Below, piece by piece: positions 47,002-55,455 of a DNA stretch of 64,000 bases. How positions within the stretch are numbered: position 1 is the first letter of the stretch; every line of letters starts with the position of its first letter. Made by a program: the position numbers and the translations under genes. Source of the DNA: Nothopassalora personata. Lineage: Eukaryota; Ascomycota; Dothideomycetes; Mycosphaerellales; Mycosphaerellaceae. The notes below the pieces were generated by a model that was not told the DNA's origin, made no database searches, and saw nothing but the letters and a program-made list of their open reading frames with translations. The stretch is taken from positions 4,402,001 through 4,466,000 of the forward strand of contig CM066287.1 of NCBI GenBank assembly GCA_033816765.1. The letters run 5' to 3'.

Positions 47002-49088
47002 GTACCCCCCCTCTCAAAACTCGTCTCAGTCCTCTGAGCGTTCAGTCCATTAACTCGCCTATCCATCGTCTTGTGCGGCCACTTATCACCCTTGCCTGTC
47101 GAACTCCATAATCGTGCAAACGTCCAATCGTCTTCAAGGTCGTCCTCCATCTCTGTCACTACTGCTGCGGCTTGCGCATCAGACTCTGTTTGCTCATACT
47201 GCTGGCACGCCCAGGGCCTAAGCCCCTCTTCGGCGAACGCTCGCGTCTGATCCTTTTGACCAAGGTTGGGTATCAATGCAGGCTCTGCAGGGTTCGCTAG
47301 AACATCGGTACAACTGTCTGTTCTGTCGTAGAGCTGAGGGCGGCGGCTTGCACCGTGATCCTCAGTTGGGACGACGGACTTTCCTGTAACCTGATCATCG
47401 TAGCGGTGCGTAGTGAACATGCGCTGACCAGATTCTATCAGAGGCAAGGCTCGGCTAGGCTTATTTGTGGCGGTGTCTCTGTCGACCCTGATCGTGTTAA
47501 GTCCGAGCACCTCATTGACTGGAGACCAGTCAGATGGCGTTGCGAAGCCCTGAGGCGTGGGCAAATCCGGCCGGCTGTGGTGAAAGTCCGCAAGAGCGGC
47601 GGCTGCCCTCACAAACAGGTCCTCTGCAGGTTGCCAAGTCTCTCCGGCCTCCATATCCTGATAGCCAGTCCATCGCACCTTGTACCAAGTGTCCACCTTG
47701 CGCTTCTTTCCCTTCTTCACTTTGCCTGCGCGCTTCCGCGTGTACATGTCCAAGATCTTGTCCACCTCATATTCTGGTGCCGGGGCTGTGACTGTGACAT
47801 CGGCGACTGCGTCAGCTGCAGTTGTGTCGGGTTCGATGGCCACTGGCGGCGGCGGTGCCAGGTGCTGTCCCTCGAGCGGTGGGAGATCGGGGTTGTCGGC
47901 TCGCTGTAACAGGGAGGTGTGGAAGCAATTATCGAGTCCGCTCAATGCATCCGACAGGTTCAGCTTGTATGACAGCCTAGCGGGCATCACCTCCGTGATC
48001 TGGTACGGTCCTGCATATCTGCGGTCCAGCTTCTTGGATGGTCGAGTGGTGCGAATGTTCTTCGTGCTTAGATACACCCAGTCGCCAACCTTGTAGTCTG
48101 GTGGGATGCTTCGGTGCCTGTTTGCTGCTTCGGCTTGCAGCGCCTGTGACATCCTCATGTTCTCTTGAAGATTGCGATGTAGCTCACAGATGCGTTTGGC
48201 GAAGGCTTCGGCTGACTTGCTGTCGAGTCGCTGAAGGGTTGTCATGTGTCGGTCCTTGCCTGCTTGCAAATCGATACGCTCGGTGAACTCTGGGTTATAT
48301 CCAACATTGGCGTAGAACGGTGACACTCCAGTGGTCTCCGACACTCGGTTGTTAATAGCGAACTGCGCTAAGCACAGCCAGTCGGCCCAGTCGCTCTGTG
48401 CCTCATTCGTGAAGGTGCGTAAGTACTGTTCCATCTCTTGGTTAGTGCGTTCTGATTGCCCATCCGTTTCAGGGTGGTAGGAGGAACTCAGCTTCCTGCT
48501 GATGCGCAGCATCTTGCATAGGCGCTTCCAGAAAGTGGCGATGAACTGCTTTCCGCGATCAGACGTGATGGTTTCTGGGAGGCCATGCCGGGTGAACACG
48601 TGCTTTAAGAAAAGTCGCGCCGCGTTCTGCGCTGTCATCGCGCCGATGGGTATCAGTTCCACTTCCTTAGTGAGTCTGTCGGTGACTGTCATAACATTGG
48701 TGTAAGTCATGCCGTCGAGTTCGCTTGGTGGCAGGTCAACCACAAAGTCAACTGCGATGTGTTGCCAAGGTCGTTCTGGCACCGAAAGTGGGTGCAGTAA
48801 TCCAGGTGGCTGGGTATGCACAGATTTCGTCGTGCGGCACCTGCGGCAATTCGCGTTGTATCTGCGCACAGATCTAGCCAAACCAGGCCAGTAGAATTCA
48901 CGTGCAACGAGCTCGTAGGTGCGGGCTCTGCCTGGGTGACCGGCCGCTGGGGTGTCATGGTTCATCTTGACTATCCGAGTGCGGAGCTTCTGGTCCTCTG
49001 GCACCCATAGACTCCAGTCATTATACTGGTTACGGACGTACAGCAGGTCCCCTTCGACCTTGCAGTGTACTGGATGCACCTTCGCTTT
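46926..49088 (-). CDS. B1 pol, 3' portion: integrase and chromodomain
   Basis: Same frame as the upstream protease-RT frame, separated from it by a single TAG (49,089-49,091). Integrase: HHCC zinc finger (H...GHPGRARTYELVAREFYWPG ... CRRCRTTK) and DDE core (AVDFVVDLP, TSDRGKQF, YHPETDGQSERTNQE). A GPY/F-like segment (RRYAGPYQITEVMPARLSY) and a chromodomain (YEVDKILDMYTRKRAG ... TWYKVRWTGY ... ETWQPAEDL) follow near residues 430-520. The chromodomain marks the element as a chromovirus, which targets heterochromatic histone marks. A 190-residue tail runs through the polypurine tract and stops inside the LTR. Confidence 0.92.
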   Translation of the reverse strand, partial: KAKVHPVHCKVEGDLLYVRNQYNDWSLWVPEDQKLRTRIVKMNHDTPAAGHPGRARTYELVAREFYWPGLARSVRRYNANCRRCRTTKSVHTQPPGLLHPLSVPERPWQHIAVDFVVDLPPSELDGMTYTNVMTVTDRLTKEVELIPIGAMTAQNAARLFLKHVFTRHGLPETITSDRGKQFIATFWKRLCKMLRISRKLSSSYHPETDGQSERTNQEMEQYLRTFTNEAQSDWADWLCLAQFAINNRVSETTGVSPFYANVGYNPEFTERIDLQAGKDRHMTTLQRLDSKSAEAFAKRICELHRNLQENMRMSQALQAEAANRHRSIPPDYKVGDWVYLSTKNIRTTRPSKKLDRRYAGPYQITEVMPARLSYKLNLSDALSGLDNCFHTSLLQRADNPDLPPLEGQHLAPPPPVAIEPDTTAADAVADVTVTAPAPEYEVDKILDMYTRKRAGKVKKGKKRKVDTWYKVRWTGYQDMEAGETWQPAEDLFVRAAAALADFHHSRPDLPTPQGFATPSDWSPVNEVLGLNTIRVDRDTATNKPSRALPLIESGQRMFTTHRYDDQVTGKSVVPTEDHGASRRPQLYDRTDSCTDVLANPAEPALIPNLGQKDQTRAFAEEGLRPWACQQYEQTESDAQAAAVVTEMEDDLEDDWTFARLWSSTGKGDKWPHKTMDRRVNGLNAQRTETSFERGGTVTGSPRPFTDDASSRRNLGPSASG

Positions 49089-51728
49089 CTAAAGGAGTGC
49101 TGGGGTCTCGCCCTTCTGCAGGGCTCTAATAGCTGACTTCAGGTCTGCATCCGCGGCATAAGCCATTGTCATTCTGTACTCGAGTTCGGCTTCCTGTTCC
49201 GTCTCGGATGCTGTCTGCGTCTGCGTGGACGGTATGAATTCGGTGGCCTCCGGGTTCAGGGCTTCCTCAATTGGTGCGGTAGGTGTGTTCTCAACAGGTG
49301 CAACATCCTCAGCCGCATCTTCGACAGTTGCGCGCATCGAGTCGATCTTAAGAAATCGCTCAGGCGGCAGCAACGTCTGATGCTGATGCTGATTTCGCGG
49401 ATCGTCCACCCCCTGCGGAAGGTCCTGGCTGCGTCTCGTGAGGCTGTCAGGCTTTGTGCCTTGGACACCTGGTCGATAGACAATACGGAAGTTGAACTGG
49501 GACAGGAATTCGGCCCAACGTGCCTGGCGCCGATTCAGCTGCTTAGTGGTCATAAAGTACTCCAAGTTCTTGTGATCCGTGAACACCTTCACGGGTTCGA
49601 TGGTGTCATCATCCGCCTCGCAGGCCAACTCCGGGCGCCATTCCTCGAAGGCCTTAATAATCGCTAGAAGCTCCTTGTCATAAATCTCATAGTTGCATTC
49701 CTGCGGGCTCAGCTTCTTTGAATAGAATGCTACAGGGTGAAGCACGCCTTCCTCGTCGTACTGAGAAAGCACTCCGGCGTTCACGAAATCTGATGAGTCC
49801 GTTTCGACTACTGTTTGCCTACCGGGCACATAGTGTGCGAGCATACCGGCTTTGCTGAATGCTGCCTTCAGAGCGTCAAATGCTGCTTGGCATGCTGGTG
49901 TCCAGTCAACCCTGCGATTCTTGTGATTACTAGGTCCATTTGACTTGGTCAATTCGGTCAGCGGCGCTGCGAGGCGTGAGAAGGCCTCGATGAACCGTCT
50001 GTAAAAGTTGGCGAATCCGAGGAACGCCTGCACATCCTTGAGGTTGGAAGGTGCTTCCCATGACTGGATACATTCAAGCTTCTCTGGGTCCATTTCGATG
50101 CCATCTGGGGTGATAATAAGTCCCAGGTACTTAACTCGCTGCTGGTGGAACTCGCACTTGTCGATGTCGACCGTCAGTCCGGCATCCCTCAATTTTGCTA
50201 GTACCTTGCGCACATGTTCGATGTGCTCCTCCAGTGTGTCGCTAAAAATTAAAACGTCGTCCAGGTACGCGGAGACGAAGTCATCCAGGTGTTCTTGTAA
50301 CACGCTGTTAATGTATGACTGAAACGACGCAGGGCCATTGCATAGGCCGAATGGTAACACAAGACATTCGTACACCCCATATCGTGTAGCGAATGCTGTA
50401 AGCCATTCGTGCCCTTCTGCAATGCGAAGCTTGTTGAAGGCTGCGACGATGTCCAGCTTCGTGAAGTACCTCTTGCCGTGCATGCGGTTCAGTGTCTCTT
50501 GGATTAGCGGTATAGGGTACCTGTTCTTAATAGTGATCGCATTGAGTCCTCGGTAGTCGATGCACACGCGCAGTCCACCGCCTGGCTTTCTGACTACCAG
50601 TACTGGTGCCGGCGATTGGCTCGTCTTCTGTCCTGCTGGCCGGACTTTGCCTTGTTGCTCCTGTTCGGTGACCCACTTCTTGACTGCTTCATTCTCCTGA
50701 GGCGCCAGTCCGTAGGGCTTACGGTATGGCGGTTCTTGGGGCCCATCAGGCTTGATGTGAATTTCGTGGTCGATTCCAGGTCTGTGAGGAGGAAGTCCTT
50801 CATGGTCTTTCGCTGAGAATGCATCTACGAGATCATGGTATTCTGGTGGGAGCTTCTCCTTCGGGTTATGGTTGAACTCCTTGTTCAGGAACTGATCCAA
50901 GTCATCAGCTGCCATTGCGCTCAGCTTGATCTCACCATCGCCTTCTTCGTCCTCTTTGCCGGTAGATAGTATGTAGAAACATTCAGCGCCAGGTCGGTGC
51001 GCGTACATCTCGAAGGCGCGCTGCGTGACGCCTATACACTCGACTTCCTCATCATCGTCGTACAGGCCCATCGAGGATAGGTTCAGTTCTGCTTCTGCCC
51101 CTCCTGCCGTGAAGCTGCGATCATCGGTGAAGGGCTCTGGTCCATATTTCATTGCTTCCTTACGTTGTCGGTGTCGATGGTTCAGGGACTGGACTGTTGT
51201 CGATGTCTTGTTCTTAAGACAGTGACCAAAGCAGTAGTCTGATCTGAGTGCCACTTCACCGGTCTCCCAGAAGATGTTTGGGTTGTGCGTGCTCAGCCAC
51301 GGCAGGCCCAGGACGATGTCGTATTCGAGGTCGGTTATGTAGCATAGCATTTGCTCGTGATGACCGTCGATATCAACATCGACGAGGGCTACGTGCGTGA
51401 TGCGACGTGCAGCAGCCTTACCATCCCCAAGGGTCAGGTTCTTGTTGCGCACAAGGGGTATCAAGGGTATTCTGTGTTTGCGTGTGAACTTCCAGTCGAG
51501 AAAGAGAGAGGTGGAAGCAGAGTCTACAAGGCCTCGTGCCTTCCCATGCTGTATCATTACTGGGAGTACTATGTGAGGGTGTACATCTGGTTGCTGCGGC
51601 TCCAATGCGCAGGCCGATATCTTCAGCTCCTCACCATAGTCTGTATCCGTGTCTTGCTCTTGCACTCTGTGTCTCTCAATCTCATGCTCTTTCTGTCCTT
51701 GGTTGTTCGGTTGACCACTGTCTGCCAC
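49089..51728 (-). CDS. B1 pol, 5' portion: aspartic protease, reverse transcriptase and RNase H
   Basis: An 879-codon frame. The retropepsin-like site is LVDSASTSLFLDW (Asp-Ser-Ala). RT motifs: LRVCIDYRGLNAITIKNRYP, LPFGLCNGPASFQ and YLDDVLIF with the catalytic DD. RNase H: ETDSSDFVNAGVLSQ and NYEIYDKELLAII. It has no ATG at its 5' end: the first in-frame codons overlap the last codons of gag in a different frame, so expression needs a ribosomal frameshift or reinitiation. It ends at an in-frame TAG exactly between RNase H and integrase. Confidence 0.92.
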   Translation of the reverse strand: MADSGQPNNQGQKEHEIERHRVQEQDTDTDYGEELKISACALEPQQPDVHPHIVLPVMIQHGKARGLVDSASTSLFLDWKFTRKHRIPLIPLVRNKNLTLGDGKAAARRITHVALVDVDIDGHHEQMLCYITDLEYDIVLGLPWLSTHNPNIFWETGEVALRSDYCFGHCLKNKTSTTVQSLNHRHRQRKEAMKYGPEPFTDDRSFTAGGAEAELNLSSMGLYDDDEEVECIGVTQRAFEMYAHRPGAECFYILSTGKEDEEGDGEIKLSAMAADDLDQFLNKEFNHNPKEKLPPEYHDLVDAFSAKDHEGLPPHRPGIDHEIHIKPDGPQEPPYRKPYGLAPQENEAVKKWVTEQEQQGKVRPAGQKTSQSPAPVLVVRKPGGGLRVCIDYRGLNAITIKNRYPIPLIQETLNRMHGKRYFTKLDIVAAFNKLRIAEGHEWLTAFATRYGVYECLVLPFGLCNGPASFQSYINSVLQEHLDDFVSAYLDDVLIFSDTLEEHIEHVRKVLAKLRDAGLTVDIDKCEFHQQRVKYLGLIITPDGIEMDPEKLECIQSWEAPSNLKDVQAFLGFANFYRRFIEAFSRLAAPLTELTKSNGPSNHKNRRVDWTPACQAAFDALKAAFSKAGMLAHYVPGRQTVVETDSSDFVNAGVLSQYDEEGVLHPVAFYSKKLSPQECNYEIYDKELLAIIKAFEEWRPELACEADDDTIEPVKVFTDHKNLEYFMTTKQLNRRQARWAEFLSQFNFRIVYRPGVQGTKPDSLTRRSQDLPQGVDDPRNQHQHQTLLPPERFLKIDSMRATVEDAAEDVAPVENTPTAPIEEALNPEATEFIPSTQTQTASETEQEAELEYRMTMAYAADADLKSAIRALQKGETPALL

Positions 51729-51730
51729 GC

Positions 51731-53764
51731 TTAGGCAGTGGCCTCGCCATTTCCCTGCCCGGCGGCCAGGGAACTGAGGTTGGTGTTGCCTCCGTTGTTG
51801 TTACGCGGGCGCGGTGGGCGATAGTCGCCGTCGTAGCTATACATCGGGCACTCGGTATTGCTGGATAAGTGGGGTCCGGTGCGGCATCGGTAGCACTTGC
51901 CCTGCTTCTTCAATTCCTCGCGACCCTCATAGTTGAGCGGTGGGAGGTCCCGAAGGTGAGCTGGCAAGTCTTCCTTCTTCTTGGTGCCTACGTACTGTGG
52001 TGGGCGCTGAACGACGGCGCCGGCAGCACCAGCGGCTGCAGCTGCAGCTGTGTTGCCCTGGTTCTGGTTGCCGTTGCCGTTGCTGTTCTGGTTGCCTCCT
52101 CCATTGCCGCGTGGGCGGTTGTTGTTCTCTTGAGGGTACAGCTGCTCGGTCTCGTAGAACTGCTCGTCCAGTGCAGTGCACTCTTCGATCACGTCCTGCA
52201 TGCTGTTCAGACGTCGGTCCACCTCGCGGTCTCCGAAGGTCTTGATGTAGTAGCGCTTGTTGAGGCGTGTGCGGAACAGCATCAACTCGGTCTCGTCACT
52301 CCAGTCAACCCATGCCCTCAGCTTGGAATAGCGTGCGAAGAATGGGACGAAGTTCTCCTTCTGAGCCTGTTTGCAGGTAGTGATGTCCACTGCAGCCTTG
52401 GTGGCCTCGTTGCGGACGCCGTACTGTCGAGTCATCCAGTCCAACAGTTCTTCGCCAGTCATGAACTCGTTGAAAGCCTGGTGCCCGGGGATGGGGATGC
52501 GAGGCTTCACAGTCTTCTGCACCTCACCGTCCGTCCATCCATACAGGAAGCGTAGGGCGTCCTGTTCAGTGCGGAACGTCGCGACTGTCAACTTCAGCAG
52601 GATGCTTGTGTACCAGCTGTCATAAGTCGGGTCGTCATCGTTCTTGAACTTCTTTGGGTCAGGCACACCCTTGCCGATCTTCATGCTGCGGTCGAGGGTG
52701 GGGTCGATGTTGATGAGACGCTCCGGCAGGTCCACGAGAGGTGTCTGCTGCGTGCGGTTGCTGCGACCACCGCCTGACCGCTGCGTGCCTTGTGTGCCTT
52801 GGCGCTCATCACGACGTGGTCGGTCATGGTCACGACCACGGCGATCCCTGTCCTTGTCTCCATTGCCATCGTCATCATCGTCTCCTCCGCCACCTCCTCC
52901 TGCTGCCGCCTCACGGTACCGACGCTGGAGCACCTCGAGTGAGGTCTCGCGGGGTGGTGGTGATCGTGGGCGTGAGCGTGGGCGCGAGCGCGAACGACGT
53001 CCTCGTGCCTGGTCCTCTGCTGCTTGCAGACGGACCTTCAGGTCATCAACCTCAGCTTGTAATGCCTGGCTCTTCTTCTTCTCCGAGTCGGTGATATCGG
53101 CGAACTGCTGACATAGCTCGTTCGCATCCTTGTACTTCTTCTCGACAGCCTTGAGTTTGAGGGTGTCGGCGTTCTTATTCTTAAGGTCCTGGGCCATCTT
53201 CGCGAGGGCGGTCTGTTCGGTCTTGAGCATCCCGTGGATGCGATCGTACTCGGCATACAGCGTACGGTACTGCTTGTTCTGAAGTGCATTGGCGCGTTGC
53301 ATCACATCGAGTTGTTGGCTAGATATGATGGCAGTGTTGAATCCTCGTAGCACGAAATCGTGGACGGTCTTCGGGTGTTCCTTGGTCAGTGTGGCCAGGT
53401 CTTCGGCGGTGATGTTCTGGAAGTCGGCGGCAGCGATGTGTTCGGCTTCGTCGTGTGAAATGAAGACTGGTGTGTCCTCCTCTTCTCCCACCCTGGGCTC
53501 GAAGAGTTCTGTGAAATCAAGCTCACCGTTCTGCTCCCTGTCTTGTGCTTTGTTCCATGCCTTGTCCAGCTCTTGCTGAAGCGCGACACCGGTGTCAACT
53601 GTGACTCGCCGAGTGTCGTCTCCTTGTGTCTGACTGTCGAAACTGGAGAGGTCGGGGAAAAGAGAGGTGCGCTTGCCTTGTGTCTGTGACTGCTGGGAAG
53701 TCATGTTGTTTCCTTCAACGCGGCCTGTTGCTGAGGCCTTTGGTGCGTTGGTTTCCTTGGGCAT
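51731..53764 (-). CDS. B1 gag, 677 aa
   Basis: ATG at 53764 (MPKETNAPKASATGRVEGNN). A coiled-coil-prone N-terminal half is followed by an Arg/Ser-rich low-complexity segment (RSRSRPRSRPRSPPPRE) and a Ty3-type capsid region (FMTGEELLDWMTRQYG, ARYSKLRAWVDWSDETELML). A zinc knuckle variant (CYRCRTGPHLSSNTEC, CX2CX4HX6C) lies near residue 640. It would form the cytoplasmic retroelement particle and package the RNA. Confidence 0.9.
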   Translation of the reverse strand: MPKETNAPKASATGRVEGNNMTSQQSQTQGKRTSLFPDLSSFDSQTQGDDTRRVTVDTGVALQQELDKAWNKAQDREQNGELDFTELFEPRVGEEEDTPVFISHDEAEHIAAADFQNITAEDLATLTKEHPKTVHDFVLRGFNTAIISSQQLDVMQRANALQNKQYRTLYAEYDRIHGMLKTEQTALAKMAQDLKNKNADTLKLKAVEKKYKDANELCQQFADITDSEKKKSQALQAEVDDLKVRLQAAEDQARGRRSRSRPRSRPRSPPPRETSLEVLQRRYREAAAGGGGGGDDDDDGNGDKDRDRRGRDHDRPRRDERQGTQGTQRSGGGRSNRTQQTPLVDLPERLINIDPTLDRSMKIGKGVPDPKKFKNDDDPTYDSWYTSILLKLTVATFRTEQDALRFLYGWTDGEVQKTVKPRIPIPGHQAFNEFMTGEELLDWMTRQYGVRNEATKAAVDITTCKQAQKENFVPFFARYSKLRAWVDWSDETELMLFRTRLNKRYYIKTFGDREVDRRLNSMQDVIEECTALDEQFYETEQLYPQENNNRPRGNGGGNQNSNGNGNQNQGNTAAAAAAGAAGAVVQRPPQYVGTKKKEDLPAHLRDLPPLNYEGREELKKQGKCYRCRTGPHLSSNTECPMYSYDGDYRPPRPRNNNGGNTNLSSLAAGQGNGEATA

Positions 53765-53933
53765 CTGTTGCTTAGTGCCTTGCCGTGTTCCGTGTTCTGA
53801 ATCCGTTTGCCTCTGTTGCGATGTTGCGAGTCGCGAGTTCTGTATCTACGCCGTGCGCGGTTCTGTGAGTCTGTTCCTGTTGTTACGCGTCCCTTACCTG
53901 GATCCGCGATCTGGGTAGGGAGGTAGAACAAAC

Positions 53934-54117
53934 TGTAAGGGCGCGCGTACCATAGGGTCCGAATGAGATAGTTGGTGTTCTACGAAGCTACGAAAGAGGA
54001 GCGCGAGGCGCGGCGGATAGATAAAGCATCGCCAAGCCGCGCTAACCCGATGCGGAAGGTCCGAGGTTCCGCCGGGACGACGCATCGTCAGTGAAGGGTC
54101 GCGGGCTGCCCGTGACA
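53934..54117 (-). repeat. 5' LTR of B1, 184 bp
   Basis: Same sequence as the 3' LTR. Followed on the minus strand by GTTTGTTCTACCTCCC, where I do not recognise a standard tRNA primer-binding site. Confidence 0.95.
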
Positions 54118-54539
54118 CTTAGGTTCAATTAGGTTACTTAAGGATACAAACAGGCGGATGAATTCCTTTATATCTTATTCTTTAGGCCTCTTGCCTTACT
54201 ACGCCCTAATAATCTCCTTAAGATATTCCCGACTCCCTAATATCGAGTAGGCGTTAAACCTTAAGAACTCTAATAAGAACGCCCTCCTAAAACGTGCCTT
54301 ATTAGTGAGCTACCTAGGTAGTCTCATAACTACGCGCCGGATAGTAGTTTCGCGATTGCGCTTAAACCTACCCTAGAAATTATCCTTCTTAATAGATGCC
54401 CGAGGCGGATACTAGTCTATTAGGTCGCTAAACCGCTCCTAGAACTTAGTAGCATTAGTGCTATTAAAGAACGGATTCTTAGCACCTCCTAGAGGTAGAA
54501 AGCGAGGGCTAGCGTTTTCTATTGCTACTACTAATCGTC

Positions 54540-54553
54540 TAAAGAGGGTAGTT
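54540..54553. repeat. Target-site duplication of the retroposon, left copy
   Basis: The 14-mer TAAAGAGGGTAGTT recurs at 55,314-55,327, bracketing a block of very different composition. Confidence 0.85.
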
Positions 54554-54631
54554 GTCGTCCTATAGAGAGCGCCTTCACGCGGCGGACGACGTAAGTATCT
54601 TCGTTACGACGAAGAGAAACTAAGACTCTCT
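54554..54631 (+). ncRNA. Candidate HDV-like self-cleaving ribozyme at the retroposon 5' end
   Basis: All elements of the nested double pseudoknot can be placed with Watson-Crick pairs. P1 GTCGTCC (54,554-54,560) pairs with GGACGAC (54,584-54,590). P2 AGAGAGC (54,564-54,570) pairs with G-A(bulge)-CTCTCT (54,624-54,631). P3 GCC (54,571-54,573) pairs with GGC (54,581-54,583) across the 7-nt L3 TTCACGC. P4 TCTTCGT/ACGAAGA is closed by a TACG loop (54,598-54,615). J4/2 then contains CTAAG with C54620 in the position of the catalytic cytosine. Predicted self-cleavage falls just 5' of G54554, the first base after the target duplication, matching how R2 and other LINE-type elements process their 5' ends. 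Confidence 0.72.
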
Positions 54632-54811
54632 CTCTCGAAAAATACAAGCCTACTCGACTCGAAACAAGAAAAGACAGGTCGGACGAACCGAACGAACGAG
54701 ATACGCTCAAAATCTACAAACAAGAACTCCGGAACTGCGAGAAGGGAAAGCGACGTACATAGCGTACACGTCGCTCGAACAACGAAGGCGCTGTCTACCT
54801 GTCGTCCCGGC

Positions 54812-54900
54812 AAACCACGTAAACTGCCGGCTGGAACCAAGAGAGGCGTTTAGGGGCGCAAACCACGTATACTGCACGGCTGGAACCAAGAGAGGCCGAG
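54812..54900 (+). repeat. Two-copy tandem repeat, 48-bp period, in the retroposon
   Basis: AAACCACGTAnACTGC followed by GGCTGGAACCAAGAGAGGC occurs at 54,812 and again 48 bp later. Confidence 0.85.
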
Positions 54901-55147
54901 GGGGGGACGACAGCGAGGCCACTGCGACCGAGGAGCTACACTCGAGACCGGAGAACGCGACTGGATTGAAACAGAGGCAACGGGTGTTTCTTGGGATTTT
55001 GCTCGGTGCGTACGGGTACGGCCGGCTTGGCTTTTTAAAACAAGAACGAGACACGGGCGCAAAACTTGTCTCGCCCGGGGCAAGGCGACAAACCGCAATT
55101 CTCGACAAGACACGACTACCGGGTACGCGCGTACTACGCCGCAATAT

Positions 55148-55262
55148 ATTCGATTTACGGTTCGAATAGCGAGCGTTGCTCGCATCTTTTAAGGAGTTTT
55201 TACGTCCGGGGTACGACGGGGCTTTTCTCCTTCTCTCAAATTTTGGTCTCGTTCTCGAGACC
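55148..55262 (+). other. Hairpins near the 3' end of the retroposon
   Basis: Three stems can be drawn: ATTCG/CGAAT (55,148-55,167), GCGAGC-GTT-GCTCGC (55,169-55,183) and GGTCTCG-TTCT-CGAGACC (55,245-55,262). Such 3' structures are often the recognition site for a partner element's reverse transcriptase; here that is inference. Confidence 0.6.
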
Positions 55263-55313
55263 CGTGTTGCATAGTCTTTGACTCAAATAGCACGTTAATG
55301 GAATAATCAATCA

Positions 55314-55327
55314 ATAAAGAGGGTAGT
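55314..55327. repeat. Target-site duplication of the retroposon, right copy
   Basis: Identical to 54,540-54,553. Confidence 0.85.
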
Positions 55328-55336
55328 TATAGTATC

Positions 55337-55455
55337 TATTACCGTATAGGCGCCTATTATTCACTTAAACCCGCGCGTACGTACGTAGACCCCGCGCGCG
55401 CCGCTAACTAAGCCGGCCCGAGGGCTTAGCGCTTATATATCTACCTCGCGCCTGT
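55337..55455 (+). repeat. B2 5' LTR, first 119 bp only
   Basis: Matches the start of the LTR at 61,642 with a few differences, then is interrupted after CTACCTCGCGCC by an unrelated, unmutated sequence. Confidence 0.85.

Larger units (their letters stand above)
46818..54117 (-). mobile_element. Intact Ty3/gypsy chromovirus B1, 7.3 kb
   Basis: Two 184-bp LTRs that I find identical bound the element, and the 5-bp duplication CTTAG flanks both ends (46,813-46,817 and 54,118-54,122). Gag and pol run on the minus strand. The tract GAGAGGGGGGG just inside the left LTR is the polypurine tract. CA/TG content is normal, unlike its RIP-saturated surroundings (it sits inside the gag of element A), so it is young. 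The only coding defect visible is one in-frame TAG in pol. Confidence 0.95.
54554..55313 (+). mobile_element. Non-coding, non-LTR-type retroposon with 5' HDV-like ribozyme, 760 bp
   Basis: The block is bounded by a 14-bp direct repeat and ends with an A-rich tail of short repeats (AATAATCAATCAA), as expected for target-primed reverse transcription. It has normal CA/TG content inside RIP DNA, so it arrived late. No frame looks like reverse transcriptase, so it would depend on another element's machinery. The 5' end folds as an HDV-like ribozyme. There is a two-copy 48-bp repeat near 54,812-54,900 and three hairpins toward the 3' end. It lies in the gag region of element A. The family is unknown to me. 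Confidence 0.75.

Noticed and set aside
46814..47017. Short minus-strand frame, repeated at 53,894-54,118
   Set aside because: It is LTR sequence of B1 read as protein; the two copies are simply the two LTRs.
55158..55170. GGTTCGAAT as a pol III B box or tRNA relic
   Set aside because: It matches only part of a B box, lacks a proper A box upstream and is better explained as part of a hairpin.
54707..55185. Minus-strand frames of 111-145 codons in the retroposon
   Set aside because: Arg/Ser-rich with no reverse-transcriptase or other motif; the element appears non-coding.
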